In this document: piece by piece, positions 13,501 through 27,468 of the stretch | Layout: each line of letters opens with the position of its first letter | Position numbering within the stretch: position 1 is the first letter of the stretch | NCBI GenBank assembly: GCA_947846985.1 | Contig: CANTUZ010000002.1 | Span: 58,477,563-58,541,562, forward strand | Direction of reading: 5' to 3' | Length of the DNA stretch: 64,000 nt | DNA from: Fratercula arctica | Taxonomy: Eukaryota > Chordata > Aves > Charadriiformes > Alcidae | Translations under genes and position numbers: made by a program | The notes under the pieces: model-generated | Databases searched by the model: none | Told to the model about the DNA's origin: nothing | Seen by the model: only the letters and a program-made list of their open reading frames with translations

Positions 13501-15914
13501 ATCACTCAACAATTAAACAATATAATTTTTGTCTCCTGCAAAACCTGTACAAACTCTAGGCCTGCACACAACTCCCCTGATCTCAAACAGATCGCACATA
13601 GACTTGAAATAACGCATCTGCCAAAGCAGCTTGCTGAATCAGAGCTATTGCTAATTATTTCCATTAACCACTCTTCTCAACTTCTGAACAAATTCATGCC
13701 CTCCTTTGACTGCAGCATTCAGCAAGTGTTAACTTCCTACTCTCACTTTAGTTACGTGCACTTTAAAAATCTGTCTAATGTACTTTTAGAAGTGCTACAT
13801 AGATGGGAGCTGCTTCAGTACCGGGTGGTATAGCAGTTGCTGTGGTAACACCATTTTTTTCCTTAAGTATAAAGCAAGAGTGCCAGAGGCCTCTACAAAC
13901 TAAGAATTGCATATTAACACATCATCTCAGGACTACAGTAAATAATTCATTTGATTTCATAGAGAGGAAGGAATGAGTTGTATACACATATACGCACACA
14001 CTTCTTTGTAAGAACTCCCATGTAAAAGTTCTGGGGCAAACACATCCAGTGTGTGAATGAAATACCACTCAACTCAATCAAGTTCATTCCAGCAAGTTCA
14101 GAGACATCTCCTTTTTGCTAAACCATCAGACCACGGCTTTGGTTAGCAAAAATCAATGCTGAAGCCACACCACTTTACATGACCTGAAGAATTCACCCAT
14201 CTTAATCCCATCCAACAATATATCTAGAAACAATCATTTAGGAAAAGAGTAGAAGGACAATTACTCAAATATGTACTTACTAGACTTACTTTTAAGCACA
14301 CCCAGTCAAAAGACTCATTTCAAGTTATTACACTGACACCACAATACCTTGTGATGTGATTATAATTTATAATACCTTCTGTTTCAGAAGAATTACTTTT
14401 TGGCATAGTCTTCATATCACACAGTGTGGTATTCTGTATCAGTTTTTCCCTTTAAACTAGATGAGAAGAGTTTTCTTAGGCAAATAAAGTAATAAAAAAC
14501 CTGATCCTGCCAACCTGGCAGGTAAAATATCCTTAGACTTCAAAGGAATATTATGCCTAAGGTTTGCTGGATCGAGCCTCAACAGAAGATGGGTGTCCCT
14601 GCTGCAGCGTTACTGTAATTGAGAAGCAAGAGTTCCAGATTTTCTTCTTTCTCCTCCAGCTCTCCGTAATTTTACCTTTTCCATAAACTCCCCTGCATGT
14701 AGCTGCAGTGCTTTTCCCCAAAGTTGCACGCTCTGAAGCTGGGAGCCAAGCTCAAAATTTGAGGCCCTCCTTGAATTCCACTTTACCACCTGCTGCCAAA
14801 TACATCAGGAAAGTGGAGATGGAGCAAGCAATTCTGTCACAGCTAGTGGGAGAGTCAATATCATTAGTTTAAGAATTATTTTTCTGGGGTAAAGTACTCC
14901 TGAAGCTGCATAGGTGGAGATTGGAGAATATATTCTCCCAGGATAGGTTCCTAACTCTACCGCTGCCCCCTGGAAAAAATCAAGCAAATAAATATGGGCA
15001 AGTGGTAAGTCGAGGAGGCCAGGCCCTGTGTCTATTTAGCAACAGGAACATTTCGGCTCCTCTCCTCCCTAGAGTACAAAAATGAAACTCCACCTACAGG
15101 CAGGCAAGGCAGCTCCTCCTTCACATCCCATGCTGCGGAGGTGGAAAGTCCATGTCCCGCTCTTCATTACGCTTTGCATTATCAACGCCACAGCATTAGA
15201 TATGCTGAATATCACCCACAGTATCAGAGCCGGAGCATTTCACCGCTTCACTAATCTAACGACCGAGTATTTTCCTGCTCTCATCACAGTGCTATGAGTG
15301 CAGTCTAACAGCTACCTTGTTTAATGCACTGTTAAATACCCCATGCTATTTATTTTCTTGCGAGAGAACTTCCTTCTCATCCCACTTTGGATTATAGCCC
15401 ATTTCACATCACGCTGTGGCTGATAATTTGTTATTTAACCAGCCACGTGGAAGGGATGAAGGGGGAGGAAAGAAAAGGAAAGGTAGGAAGCAAGTAGCTG
15501 TGAAAACGGTTTGAAAGGGACCATACATTGACACAGCTTGTAAGTTAGGGACAAAATTTAAGTGCTTCTGCATTTTTTTCAGAATGGCATATTAATGGAT
15601 GTGAAAGTAATTACACCTTTTTAATGTTCACGTTCTAATAACTGTCACGCTAAAAATATCCACAGAGAGAACTAACAACAGAGCAGAACTACAGTAAACT
15701 GCAACTTTTTTTCAGCTTTCACACAAAACCCGCACTGACATTTCCCATTTCTGCTGACCCAGCGAGTGCGTGGCAGAGGCAACGAGAAGGCGCCTGGTGC
15801 CCCACACGGGACTACGGCTTCAGGTGTAAACCTACCCCAGCCCAACCCAGCTGAGAGAGTTCTCGGCAGTTACAGCAATTGCGGATCTGACCCATTAATT
15901 GTCAGCTACCAGTA

Positions 15915-15931
15915 TTTTTTTTTTTTTTTTT
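15915..15931. repeat. Poly(T)17 tract
   Basis: Seventeen T; simple mononucleotide repeat in intron 1. Confidence 0.9.
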
Positions 15932-17917
15932 GAGTTATTACACCATCAGACCAAAAGTCTTATTTTATATAATTACACAAACACAATTGATGGTAGCAAT
16001 TTATTCCAGGGGCTGAAGATGTTCACTGGCAATCTAACAATGGAGGGAATTATTGCTGACAATTTCACAAAAGCTTTTATCAAAGTTTATGGGCCATTAA
16101 GCCCAACAGTGCGATTACCAGTACGATATCATCACTCTCAATAGTACCGTGTTGGCCCAGAACAATCCATTTTCTAATCCTGTCTACTATAACTAGTCTG
16201 TTTACTCAGAAGTCACATGCTTGCTATTTCTGAAATGATCCAAGTCTTTGAAATAGTATTTGAGTTTAGTTCACAGACAGGATCCAATCAGTACCATATT
16301 AAACCAGGAGAGCATGGCCCGAGCCCTTTCCAAGTGCCCATAACTAATTCAGATTTTCTCTTCATATGATGAAATACAAAATACAGATGTTAGCTGAGCA
16401 TGTAAGCATACATACATTAAATTCCATGATACGCGGAGGCAGCTCTGAGAAACAGGCAATACAATTAAAAAAGGGAATATTTCTCTCTAGAATCTCAGAG
16501 AATTCAGTTCTTGACCAGAATTTGGCATTGGCACCTTCCATGTCCTATGTTATCAGGAGTTAATTTGGTTCATAATAACTAATGACCAGACACAAAAAGA
16601 AATAGAGAAGGTGTTAATTAGCTATTTTTACTCTTAATTCACTGAATACCATGTGCTCATTGATGCAAACCAGACGGCTGCTGTTCAAATCAAGACGACC
16701 CTCATTTAGAAAAAGGGTCTGTTCTTCCTTTTTCGCGCTTGACAAATCTTTTAAGTGTCAGGGAGAATTATCCACACATACTGATGGGAGCATCTTACAC
16801 GCTGATGAACACCAACTTCCACGGTGCTGGATTAGTTCATCTACCATAGACAACTGCGATAAAGTGATGCTGCCTAAGGGATCTGCCTCATTAAGGAGGG
16901 AAAGAGAGAACAAGAGCGGCTCGGAAATAATAAAATCATTAACAAGAGCACCTTGCAGAGCTTATTAGGTAGAAACAGACTGGCAATACCATTGCTCAAC
17001 ACTTAATTACTTTTTGAAGACCAGATGGAAATGAGACAGCGTTTCAATGATACACCTTTCAAATCCCAAACAAAAAGACAAATATCAAACCAATCCATTA
17101 ATTGGGCATGTATCCTAACACAGATGTTAGGAAATGATCAGATCCTACCAGATAACTGAAGATGTTGAAGTTTTGACTTCACCTCCTACTGCGGACATCC
17201 TCGTTGCAAGTGGTCAAATTAGGAATTACAAATGGAAGGGATGACATCTTTCCTTTTACACCGAATTAAGACTGCTGCAACTCAACTATTTTTCCTCCTT
17301 TCCAGACACGTGGAAGCCAACACGCAACATAAACGTGACTTGCACGTTTCCCTTTCTGGATGTGCAATGAAATACTTGTCCCTGCTCCCACTCCCAAAGA
17401 GTGAACTTCTGCCATTAATTCTGGGGAAGCGATAACAGCATCAACATCCACCTAGATGTTGCAACCACAACAATAAAAGCAAAGTGTGGCGCTTCTGTTC
17501 TTCTTCTGTTCTTTTGTTAACATTACCACAGGTCTCCATTGGGAAAGGCCTGGATCAGTACCTGAGGGAGGAGAGATGGGGCTGTTACTAGTTTTTCTGA
17601 CAGCTCGTTTTTCAGGGAGTGACTTCTCTCCGTTAGGCTGCCTCTGAAAATGAAGTCACACTGCCACCACTTTCCAACCCTCAGCAAACACCAAGGGCCC
17701 CACATCCTACACGCTGCTCTGTGGTACAAAACCCCTGTTCATGTGGAGATCCAACAGCTTAAATTATGGTCTAACTCTGACAAAGCAGCTTCCAGAGTCA
17801 GGATTTTGCCAACTGATGCTTCTATTTCCAAAAAATTCGTTTGTTTTGTTCTGGTTTCATCGGTTTTTCGCTTGGGGTTTTCTGTTTGTTTTTAACAGGT
17901 TGTTGGTTTTGGTTTTG

Positions 17918-17948
17918 TTTTTTTTTTTTTTTTTTTTTTTAAAAAAAA
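17918..17948. repeat. T23A8 self-complementary tract
   Basis: Twenty-three T run straight into eight A with no interruption. The upstream 100 bases are also T/G-rich (TTTTGTTTTGG types). The T-A junction is a perfect palindrome of at least 16 bases. Confidence 0.95.
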
Positions 17949-19717
17949 GGCACAGACTTGGTGCAAAACTAGTCTGAAGAGCAGCAAAACAAATCGAATC
18001 CTGTTCAACAAGTGAGAATGTCAAGTTTCCATTCATGAGAAACAGGCTGCAATAAAAATGGAGGAGAAAAAAAAAACCCACGCCACACATGTAACAGCTT
18101 TTGCCTAAAGGCACTTTCTGCTCAGCAGTTCCCAACAATGTCGTGCCAAACAGCGATGGGCTCTCACTCAGAGACTTGAGGACATCTCCCTCCCTTTTTC
18201 GTGGGGGAAGGTTTCCTTGTCTTCAAGTGCCCAGTAGATGATCTCTGTACCTCCAGATTTAACAAATGAGAAGCAAGCCTGTCAAACATTAGTCATATCT
18301 GCTCTTAGCACAGCTTTCCCTTCTCAATGATTAAAGGGAATGAAGAAGGACTTTTTTATTTTCAGCTTCCAAAGTCATAGTTTGTGCAAAGTTCACCACC
18401 AACACCTTCAGGTAGGAGAACCGGTAACTTCCCCTTACAGAAGAAACAGTGATCACATATGCAAAATGGTATTTTTATCTGGCACCGAAGATCTGGTATC
18501 CTCATTATTTTGAAAGGCTCTTTTATCAAATAGATATCCCCAGTGTCTTTTATGTTATATTAAGTGAAAACGTTGGAAAGAAACACGATACCATAATTTT
18601 CTCCTGAATAAAATGGATGATCACCTGGCCAGCAGGTCCCCAAAGCTTAACTATTCTCCATATCCCCAAAGCGCACCATCAGCCAGAGATGCTTATTGCC
18701 TTCGATAGCTCAGGGTGTATTTTCTTAAATTAACCAACATTGCTTTGTACATGGTATAACCAGTTATGACAGAGTAGTAAAGTGACCATATATTTTTTCA
18801 AATACTACTTTCACAATGCCAAAACCACATGGGATTTTTCAATTGCATAATACAGCTACTTAAATTTAAGACAAACTAAAAAATAACAACATTAGGAAAC
18901 AAAGGCCAAGAAGACCTTTTCTTTGCTGTTCCTCTACACTGAATTAAGATGCTCTCGTCACAAGTACAAACTCACCAGCAGAAGTTGGAGGTGAACCATG
19001 AAGCACGTCCCCTTGGAAACACTGGGGATAGCGCATAATCCATGAGCACATCCGAGAAAAGCAGTTTTCTGAATCTCTGGTCATGGTACATCTGTTGGAG
19101 TTGATGGCCCAGGAAGACATGAAGGAAAGCTAAGACTGCAGCAAATTGCAAATGTTTGGGAAGAACCTGCTTAAGAATTCCCCTCTACAATTAAAGAAAA
19201 CGAAGGTACACTTGGCAAGGTGACTCCTTTTCCCTGTTAAGTATCTGCTTGTGCAAAATTAATAAGAAAACATAACTCTTGAAGATACAGCACAATGCCA
19301 CCTGTACAAAACAAATGTGTATGTCATTTTAATGTAAGCTTTGGTTAAGTGGCTTGTGTTGAAATGCCACCTAGCATTCCAAGTGTAACCCAACTTAATC
19401 ATATCTATTGAAAACCACATAACAAATAACATGAAATATTCAGCATGCCATCCTAATTGCAGGGGTTGTCTCATTTACTAGAAGTCATTTATTTATTCAA
19501 ATGACTTGAACTACGTGATTCAATCTGAATCATGGGAACTAGTTACTGATTTGTGGAAGCAGCCTCTTACTTCTTTGCTAAAGGCATTGTTGAAATAACT
19601 GACCCAACTGCTAAAACAAGCTTCTTCCTTGAACCCTGCCTCCTTCCTTAGCCTTACCTCCCGAGTGAACTTCAGAAAACAGGATTGTTCTACAAAAGCA
19701 TTTTGAAATTAAGAATT

Positions 19718-19736
19718 AAAAAAAAAAAAAAAAAAA
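19718..19736. repeat. Poly(A)19 tract
   Basis: Nineteen A followed by CAACCCAACCC; simple repeat in intron 1. Confidence 0.9.
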
Positions 19737-20967
19737 CAACCCAACCCTCAACTACATGCAATGAAAAAATGGTATTTCCAAGATGACAGAATTGCTAAGC
19801 AATACATTTACATTCAACCATAATTGCAATTTGCAGAATTTAAGTACACAGCTCTCAAAAGGAAAATGTTTAATACCTCAGATGTGAATCAAATTCAACT
19901 TTCAGATGTGTATGTATGTCTCTCCGATCCTAAGTGGGGGTGGGGGGGCTGGTGAATACATATCCCCAGACAGAAGCAGCTACAGTCCTTTCTTGTTTGG
20001 GTTTTTTTTTTTTTGTTTTTCTTTTTTTTAAGTTAGGCCTTGAAAATATGAAACCTGCCATCACAACCGTACTGTAGCCATGCAGAAAGCATAATTTAGG
20101 AAACAATTCAGACTTTACATCTGCTTACACCCAACCTTGCTTTGCAGCTACTGTCTCACGCCACTGTTATTTCAGGAGGTGCCGGGGTGTACCCCGGGGC
20201 GGTGGAACAAGGGGCCAGGCAGGAGAGAACGCTTCGGTCGCAAGGAGCCAAGCCAGATGCACGCCACCATAGGTCACCTCATCCCAGGCTACGGCCAGCC
20301 TCCGTCAAGGGACATGTCCCCAGGGAAGGACAGGCAGAAGGGCCTTCAGGAACGAGGGGAAAGGATGCTCTGTGTGAGATGTAGTTTCAAAGCTAGCAAA
20401 TAAGCCCTGAGCAGGATGTTGGTTACCTTCAACTCCAGGCAGTGTTTATCATTGGCTTGGGCATGGGACAAGAGGCCAAAAATCCTGGCAGGCAGCTTCA
20501 CCAGCGGCCAGCTGTGTTGTCTCAGGCAACCATTCAAAGCCTCCATGGCTCCAATCCTGCAGCTCCCGATAGGTAGAAATAATACTTTTCCCTACCTAGG
20601 AGAAGGGCTGCGTAAATGTGCATTGCCCCAGTGCCAAGAGTGGCTGATTTTCAGGGCTCTTCTGGTTATCTTCACATTTACTGCTGAATCTGGCGATGGG
20701 AAGGCAGGAATTATGGCACGGCGTTTTGATTACCAAACGCACACAAACCCCGTTCCCACAAACTGATAATTTCCTTCTCGTAAAAGCCAGAGTTAAAATA
20801 CTACCATCCTGTCATCAAGACAGCTGGTTTATATCCTCTCCTCCTTCCTTCCACATCTTCCCCGGAAAACATCCCGCCTGACGTGGTCCCTGCCGACTCA
20901 CCCAGCACCACGAGGAGCCGTCTACCCCAGAAGAGCCGTTCTGGAAAAACCATCTTTGCTGGTCCTG

Positions 20968-20973
<6 letters not shown>

Positions 20974-20999
<26 letters not shown>
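20974..20999. repeat. Poly(T)26 tract
   Basis: Twenty-six T followed by GGTTTGGG; simple repeat in intron 1, next to a GC-richer segment. Confidence 0.95.
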
Positions 21000-21344
21000 G
21001 GTTTGGGATGGAGGGGGCTGGCAAACCCACGGCTTTTCCAGGGAGCTGGAGGGTACCCCCGAGGAGTCTACCCGCCCTTCACACGGCACCTTTGCAAGGT
21101 AGAGGAACCAGAGAGCAGTAACCGCTAGAAGGAGGAGAGGAGGAGAAGGCTTTTCACCCACACAGCAGTGCCGCCGGCCCTTGGGGCATTGCTACTGCTC
21201 GGCAGCTTTCACCTCGCCTGCCCAAAGCCCTGGCCCATCTGCTTCTGTGCAAGGATCTGCAAATCTCCAGCTCCTCCTCTGGAGGGAGGTCAGCAAGGTA
21301 CGACAAAGGCACCAAACATACGGAGGCCAGGGAGATAATGGATA

Positions 21345-21455
21345 CCATGCATTTTTATTACTTATTATTAATAATAATAATTCTCATTATCTTATTATGT
21401 CTGTTATCACTTTGTTATTTTCATTATTATTTTATTGTTTTTATTATTCTCTGGT
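21345..21455. repeat. ATT-rich degenerate trinucleotide patch
   Basis: Imperfect TTA/ATT/AAT units (for example TTATTATTAATAATAATAATT) over about 110 bases form a low-complexity AT-rich island immediately beside a GC-richer stretch at 21.0-21.3 kb. Confidence 0.8.
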
Positions 21456-21650
21456 GAAAATGGAAACGCGATCACGACCATTTCAGACTGCGTTTCTCTC
21501 TCGACTTAACATTCGGAGCATTGCTTTTCTCATGTATCTAAATGACAGCCTGTCCCACCCCCAAAACCTGAAGTTTTTCAGGGAGAAGAGAAGAAGGGAA
21601 CTGAAGTAAATTCATTAATTTGAGCCAAACTCAGCAAACATGCCTTGGTC

Positions 21651-21669
21651 AAAAAAAAAAAAAAAAAAA
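21651..21669. repeat. Poly(A)19 tract
   Basis: Nineteen A followed by GGAGTGGGAGGG; simple repeat in intron 1. Confidence 0.9.
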
Positions 21670-24600
21670 GGAGTGGGAGGGAAGCGTAAGAAAATCAAGT
21701 GGTGTTCTGGTATTTTCAAAATAAACCTGCAAATTTTCATTTCAAACGGCATTTCATTTTCCTTCTTACCCAACTTAAAAAGAAAAGAAATGGTCTCAGG
21801 TTAAATTTAATCTTCCAGATTATCTTAAAACAGGTTTTTTTGGTTGGTGTTTTGTTGTTGGGTTTTTTTCCCCCCCCCTTCACTTCACTAGAACCACCCC
21901 GACATATTTGTTTCAGTTTGACTAGAAGTTATTCTTTTTTTCCAAGTTTTTTTTTTGCTTCAACCGCTGAAACAAACAAAACCCACCCATGATGTGATGC
22001 ACTCTAATAGCAAGACATGCATGCGAACACGTAGATGTTTACTTTCATGTACGCAGATGTGCTGGGCAGGAGAAGGCACGCTGGCAGGAGGAGGAACCTT
22101 GCATCTGCCTTGCATGGATCCGTCAACAGCCAAAACACACTTTGCATTAAAACTTCAAAACGAAAGCTCACACGCCTTTACGGGCTACATAAATCCAGTG
22201 CCGCTCTCTCCTAGATTGCTAGGAGATTGCCTTCTGTTCTTAAAAAAAAAAATAAAATATTAAGTAGTAAACGTACTTCTTAGCTCAATGGCCAACCCAC
22301 ACGGCCTCGGCTTTTCACTCTGGTCATCAGAAAGTTCTCCTGTTCAAACACACAATCTCACAAGTGAGTTTTTCATACTTCTTCCCTGCGAGCAGCCCTC
22401 AGTAACATTATTAAAGCACAGAGAGCACGAGACCCAGACCTACACATTCTCCCTACGAGACAAACTACGAGGGCATGTTATAGCTCTCAAATTAAAAAAA
22501 TCTTGCTTCAGCAGGAACAGACATTTATTTTGGTACAACTTCTCTGTACATGGAGTACATCTTTTTTCTTTTTTTTTTTCCCCCTCCACATTTCGTTTAG
22601 GAATGACTTCTGCTGCCCATATTCATGCCAAATGTTCTGTAACTATTTCTGAAGGGAAAAAAAAAAAAATACACTATTACTCAATACTGTTAGGTCAGCA
22701 GAATTCAGCCCTAAAAAAAGAAGTATTACAGTCCTGTTTGCTGTAGTTGGAAGCCAAGAAGTAACACATCAAAAACCAGAACGGGCAGGAATACTACTAG
22801 ATCTTATGCTGCACCTACTCATACAGCGTTCCTGGAAGTGAAGGGGCACAGGAGAAGGTCAAATCAACAGGCATTTAACAGGGTCAGCATGTGTTGTACC
22901 AGGCTAAATAACTCTCAGAGTCCGCACAAAAGATCAAGCAGTGGATTCCCCTTCTGTGTACTATTAACTCCTGGAAAAAAAGGAAAAAAAAAAAAAAAAC
23001 ACACCACCTGAACACTTTCTACCCCCACCTACACAATGCTGGTAAATCCATAGTGCTGGCTCCCCACGTCCTCATGCATTTCACAAGCTCCCCGGAGCCA
23101 ACAGGCACAAATGGCAGCGGTCCTCAGGAATGGAGAACTTCTGATGAGCCACATCCAACAGAGCTTTTATCCAACCCTTGTCACCCAGACCCGGGGACAT
23201 TTGGCATCGCATCAGCCTCATCCAAAGGGTGCTTCCCAGAGGCGAGGGCCCGTCTGCTAATCCCGCCTCACTGTTCCCGCTCTCCTGCTGCTCCATGAAG
23301 CGGCGGCTCCCGCTCAGCCATCGTGCCCAACACAGGCGCTGGCTGAAGCGCTGCTTAGGACCCAGAAAAGCAAATTCTGCACTAACTTTTTTTTGCCAAC
23401 TGAACTTACGGCAAGACATGTTTGCTCAAGCTAACCTCGAGGTGAGAGCAAGGCAGGTGACCATCCCCGTCACAGCTATAACTGCTGCTTGAGTATTCAT
23501 CGGAGGCTACACACCTTCTACAACGGCTACAGAGCAAATCCGGGAAACGAAAAGCTAGAATGTGCCTTCCACTGCAGAGCAAAATAAAAGCTCTGCTGCC
23601 TTTCCTAATAACTTCCCCTTTCTGCTAAAACTAGGAAAATCCTAGCTGGATTGAGTGGGATTCCTGCACCAGCTGAGCCCCGACCAACGAAACTGCATTT
23701 TTCCCTAGCAGGTGCGCAAGGAGAGCAGTAAAGCAGAATGGAGTTTTGAGAAATTATGAACACAAATAGAAGATGCCTAATGCAATTCACGTATTTCCAG
23801 AATAACAATTGCTCTAGCTAGCAGGTCATCTTTTTACAGATTAAGACCTCACCCCTATTTTGAATAGTCAAAATTCAATAGGTTTGTCAGCCGGGTCAGT
23901 CCAGCAAGTGCTCCTAATGTAGACTGGCCAGAGGATGCTTTTGTGGGTACAGCACATTCTGGCTCCCCCCGGTCAAAGTTCTCCAAGTCAAAGCATTTCT
24001 CTGACAGCACAACCACGTTCGCATTGCACAAGCACTGTTGCAATACAGGTCCGAGCATAACACGAGATTTTACATAAATTCTCATACCTGTAAACACCAA
24101 TGCTTATAACATAACATGCCGACAACTACTTTTGAATGTACGTTAGTTGTTTCTGGGATACTCCACTCACACACATGGGGTGACTGTACCCTCTGATGCA
24201 CACACGCTACCGAAACTTGGACTAATCCAGGAGTTTGTGGCAATATCAACAGTTTCTATGCAGAACCATTCCACAGAGGTACTGTCATCCTCCCTAAAAT
24301 GAAGCAAACCTTTCACTAGGCTTGTTTCTGAAGAGGTATTAAGCAAAGGCAGATTGTGCTCAAGGAAGATAAGGACACCTTCTGAAGGAACTGGTTTGGC
24401 TAGTCAGCTATCTTGCTGCTAAAGCTAGCATATCCCAGTGATTTCAGCGATACATGGATACCCAAATGCAAAAGTCAGCCCTGAGGACCATAATGGCATT
24501 GTGCGACACTCCCTGAAAGTCGTTCTCTAGAAATTAACAAATAAATTACAACGGACTACTCCGATTGTAAAGTCTCCAGGGCATTGATCTTGATTTCTTG

Positions 24601-25106
24601 ATTTATCTGCAAATCTCTTAATATACTCTTGATGCAAGAAATAACACATTTGTATTTATCACTATCACTCCCGCGTGTAGTTTGCTCATCGCACACACAC
24701 ACACTTCGCTGAGAGGCCAATCTCTTTTGTGGCATTTTGCATGTAGTCACATAGATTGCCCAAATTAAGGAGGTGACTGCTGGCACTTTACTTTCCCTTC
24801 TCTGCTTATGAAAAAATGACCTGAACGATGGGAGGATTTGTATTTTCTTCTTAATCACTCACACCTTGGAGGCACAAGAGCAAGAGCAACTCTACAGTAA
24901 AGGCTACTTATTTAATAATATTATTTCACCAAATTGGATTGTATCAGTATGTAAATGTCCATATCACTAACTGCATTCAGTGCCAAGGCTGCACAGATTT
25001 ATTTTAGTTACCAAATTCAAAAAAGTTCGGTCATTTACCAAGGGAAAAAAAAAATAAAAAAAATGGGTGCATACAGACAAGACCTTAGATAACAAACAAA
25101 TACCTG

Positions 25107-25120
25107 CACACACACACACA
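25107..25120. repeat. Short (CA)7 tract in intron 1
   Basis: Seven CA units about 3.2 kb downstream of exon 1. A second short run of six units is at 24692-24704. Noted because a polymorphic CA repeat in human EGFR intron 1 is reported to affect transcription. These avian tracts are much shorter and no homology is established. Confidence 0.85.
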
Positions 25121-27265
25121 TTTGCTTGTGTCACCACGCAGAAAACGCCACTTGCATCAGTGATAATACAAAGACAGGAATGACAAAACCGTGTACCAGC
25201 AACGCCGGTACTGCAACAGGAGCATGAGATGTCCTTCACCTGAGACCCGGTGCCTGGCACGGCACCAGGCAGGCAGAGGATGCTGCCGACCCCTCTGCCA
25301 AGCTGCAGATGTGCAGGCAGCTGCCTGCGCCTGGGAGACACCCCCCATGCTCCCTCCCACAGCAGCCCCATTCCACTGGGATCTCTGCTCCCACGGAGCA
25401 GAAGCCGGGTTACACTGGAGAGCATCTCAAAAGGCACCGGATGCCTGGGCATAACCGGATCAAGCCTTACACAATCCATAAAGATCAGTCTACCTGTATA
25501 CATCCGTCGCAAGTCAGAATGGGATAATATACAGAGCAGAACCTACAAAACAATGTAAAGGGCAGCAATACGTAACAGCAGCACACACGTAGCCCACACA
25601 TAAACACTGCACAGGATATTAGACGGAGCTTTTTCATTTCACGTGAAAATGAATACTTCAGCATCCTAGAAGGAGCTTTGTTTTCCGTTGTTTTTCAGAA
25701 AGCCGTGTAAGACGGGAGGTACACAAGGCCACCGCAGCCACCGAGCTGCCCAGCGTGCTCGCACGCAGCTCCCAACATAGAGCAGGGCGCTCCCATCCCA
25801 CAAAGGCTGCAGCTACAGATCAAAACTAGAGATATAAAACCAATATATAGCAACAAAAAGCAGTTTGCTTAACTGTACACTGCTGTCACTGACACACTAA
25901 ACTGGACACGGGTCAAATGCATTCTGCGTATGTGCCGTGCCAGATGTCATAGGTATTTATCCCAGGTACCACCAAACAGGCCATCCGGGGTACATTAATG
26001 GAAATCCGGATTAGTTCCACTGTGGTTAATCTGGGTCAACATCAGAGCAGGTAGACAGAGACAGGTATCGATTCCTGTGAGTGTACTTCAGTTTCCAGCA
26101 ATGCCATTTGGTTCTGGAATATGCACATCTTAATGACTACAGTGTTACAACTAAACCAGTTTTCTCTCATCCATATTCAAAGAACTCATTCAAAAAATTT
26201 GGGAGAAGACACAATTGTATTTAAATCTCCAGTCAAACATTATGTTGATCAGATTTTACAGGTTGATTCTGACATTCTTCTAACAAAAACAACATTCCCA
26301 GGTTTTTCTTTTCTGTTTTTAAACATCTCCTCTTTTTGGTAATAGAGCAAATCAGACTGAAATTTTTAAAAGTGTAATTTCATATGCGATTTGAACTTCT
26401 AAAGTCCACAGAATTTGATCTTAAAACTCAAGTGTTGCACGTATTTATTACTTCAAGTATTGCTCTGAATTCTGATGCTGGGTCCTATCACTTGGCCAAG
26501 GAGGCAAATCCCCAACATACACTGATGCTCTATGACCTGTTGGACCTGTAGCTTCAAACCAGCATCTCACAATCCTCAAATGCTGCTTTATTTTGTACCC
26601 TGACTTATTTTCATGCTTATCTTCGAGAGTGAGGAGAAACTAATAAGGACCAATCAATTGCTTCATGCTTCCTGAAGAAATTCTTCTGTCTTCACCTCTG
26701 CCACTGAGCCTCCAGCTCTCTCCAGAGGAACAGTTACTTGCTAACAGAACATACCGAAAATAATCTCAGATGGGTTTATCATTTAGCTGTTGATTATTTA
26801 GTAATCCTCAAATAACCGGTACCCTCATAAGTGTATGAGAATAACGTACACATATGTGTATGAGAATCAAGGTATTTCCCCTCACACTCTATATATCCTA
26901 GAGGGCATGTGCACCTGAGACAGCATCTCAAAAAGACTTTTAACACAAGCACAGCAGACGGAGTCACCTTGCTTCTCATCATTTTCAAAGGGTGAGGGGA
27001 GGAAAAAAAAAAAGGAAAAGAAAACCGGGAAAGAAAAACTGCCCATGTTACATCAACAACAGGTATGAACCCGATTTCTGGAACAAGAGAATCTCCACTT
27101 TTTGAAGGTTGTGCAACTAGTTTTTTTGGACAGGGTGTTTCTGCCTTTCAGGAGGGTTTTACTGTCCAGTCACGAAAGACTAACTCAGTCACTTTAAGCC
27201 ACGCATCAGCCCTTCTAAAAACTATTAATTCTCGCTCCTGCTTTTTCTTTAAAAAGAAAGAAAGG

Positions 27266-27332
27266 GTAAAAAAAAAAACCAAAAACAAAACAAAACAAAC
27301 AAAACCCCCAAAACAAACCCAACCAAATCTGC
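27266..27332. repeat. A-rich low-complexity tract
   Basis: An (A3-10)C pattern such as AAAACAAAACAAACAAAACCCCCAAAACAAACCC runs up to the edge of the CpG island. No coding signal. Confidence 0.85.
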
Positions 27333-27452
27333 ACTTTTTTTTCCTGGCTGGCAGACTTCCAAGATAAAGAGGACTGCACTCTGCCTGGAACAGCAGCAGC
27401 CGGGGCCTGGCTCTCCAAACTCACAAAAGAGAACACCACAGACGGAGAGAAA

Positions 27453-27468
27453 GGGGGGGGGGGGGGGG
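27453..27468. repeat. Poly(G)16 tract
   Basis: Sixteen uninterrupted G on the plus strand at the intronic edge of the CpG island. Long G homopolymers are much rarer than A tracts and are prone to sequencing length error. Confidence 0.85.

Noticed and set aside
13417..13833. A 138-codon plus-strand frame in intron 1
   Set aside because: No family resemblance and no supporting signals.
24967..25512. A 181-codon minus-strand frame in intron 1, same strand as EGFR
   Set aside because: It does not resemble EGFR exon 2 or any extracellular cysteine-rich domain, and includes residues encoded by a CA tract. Treated as a chance frame.
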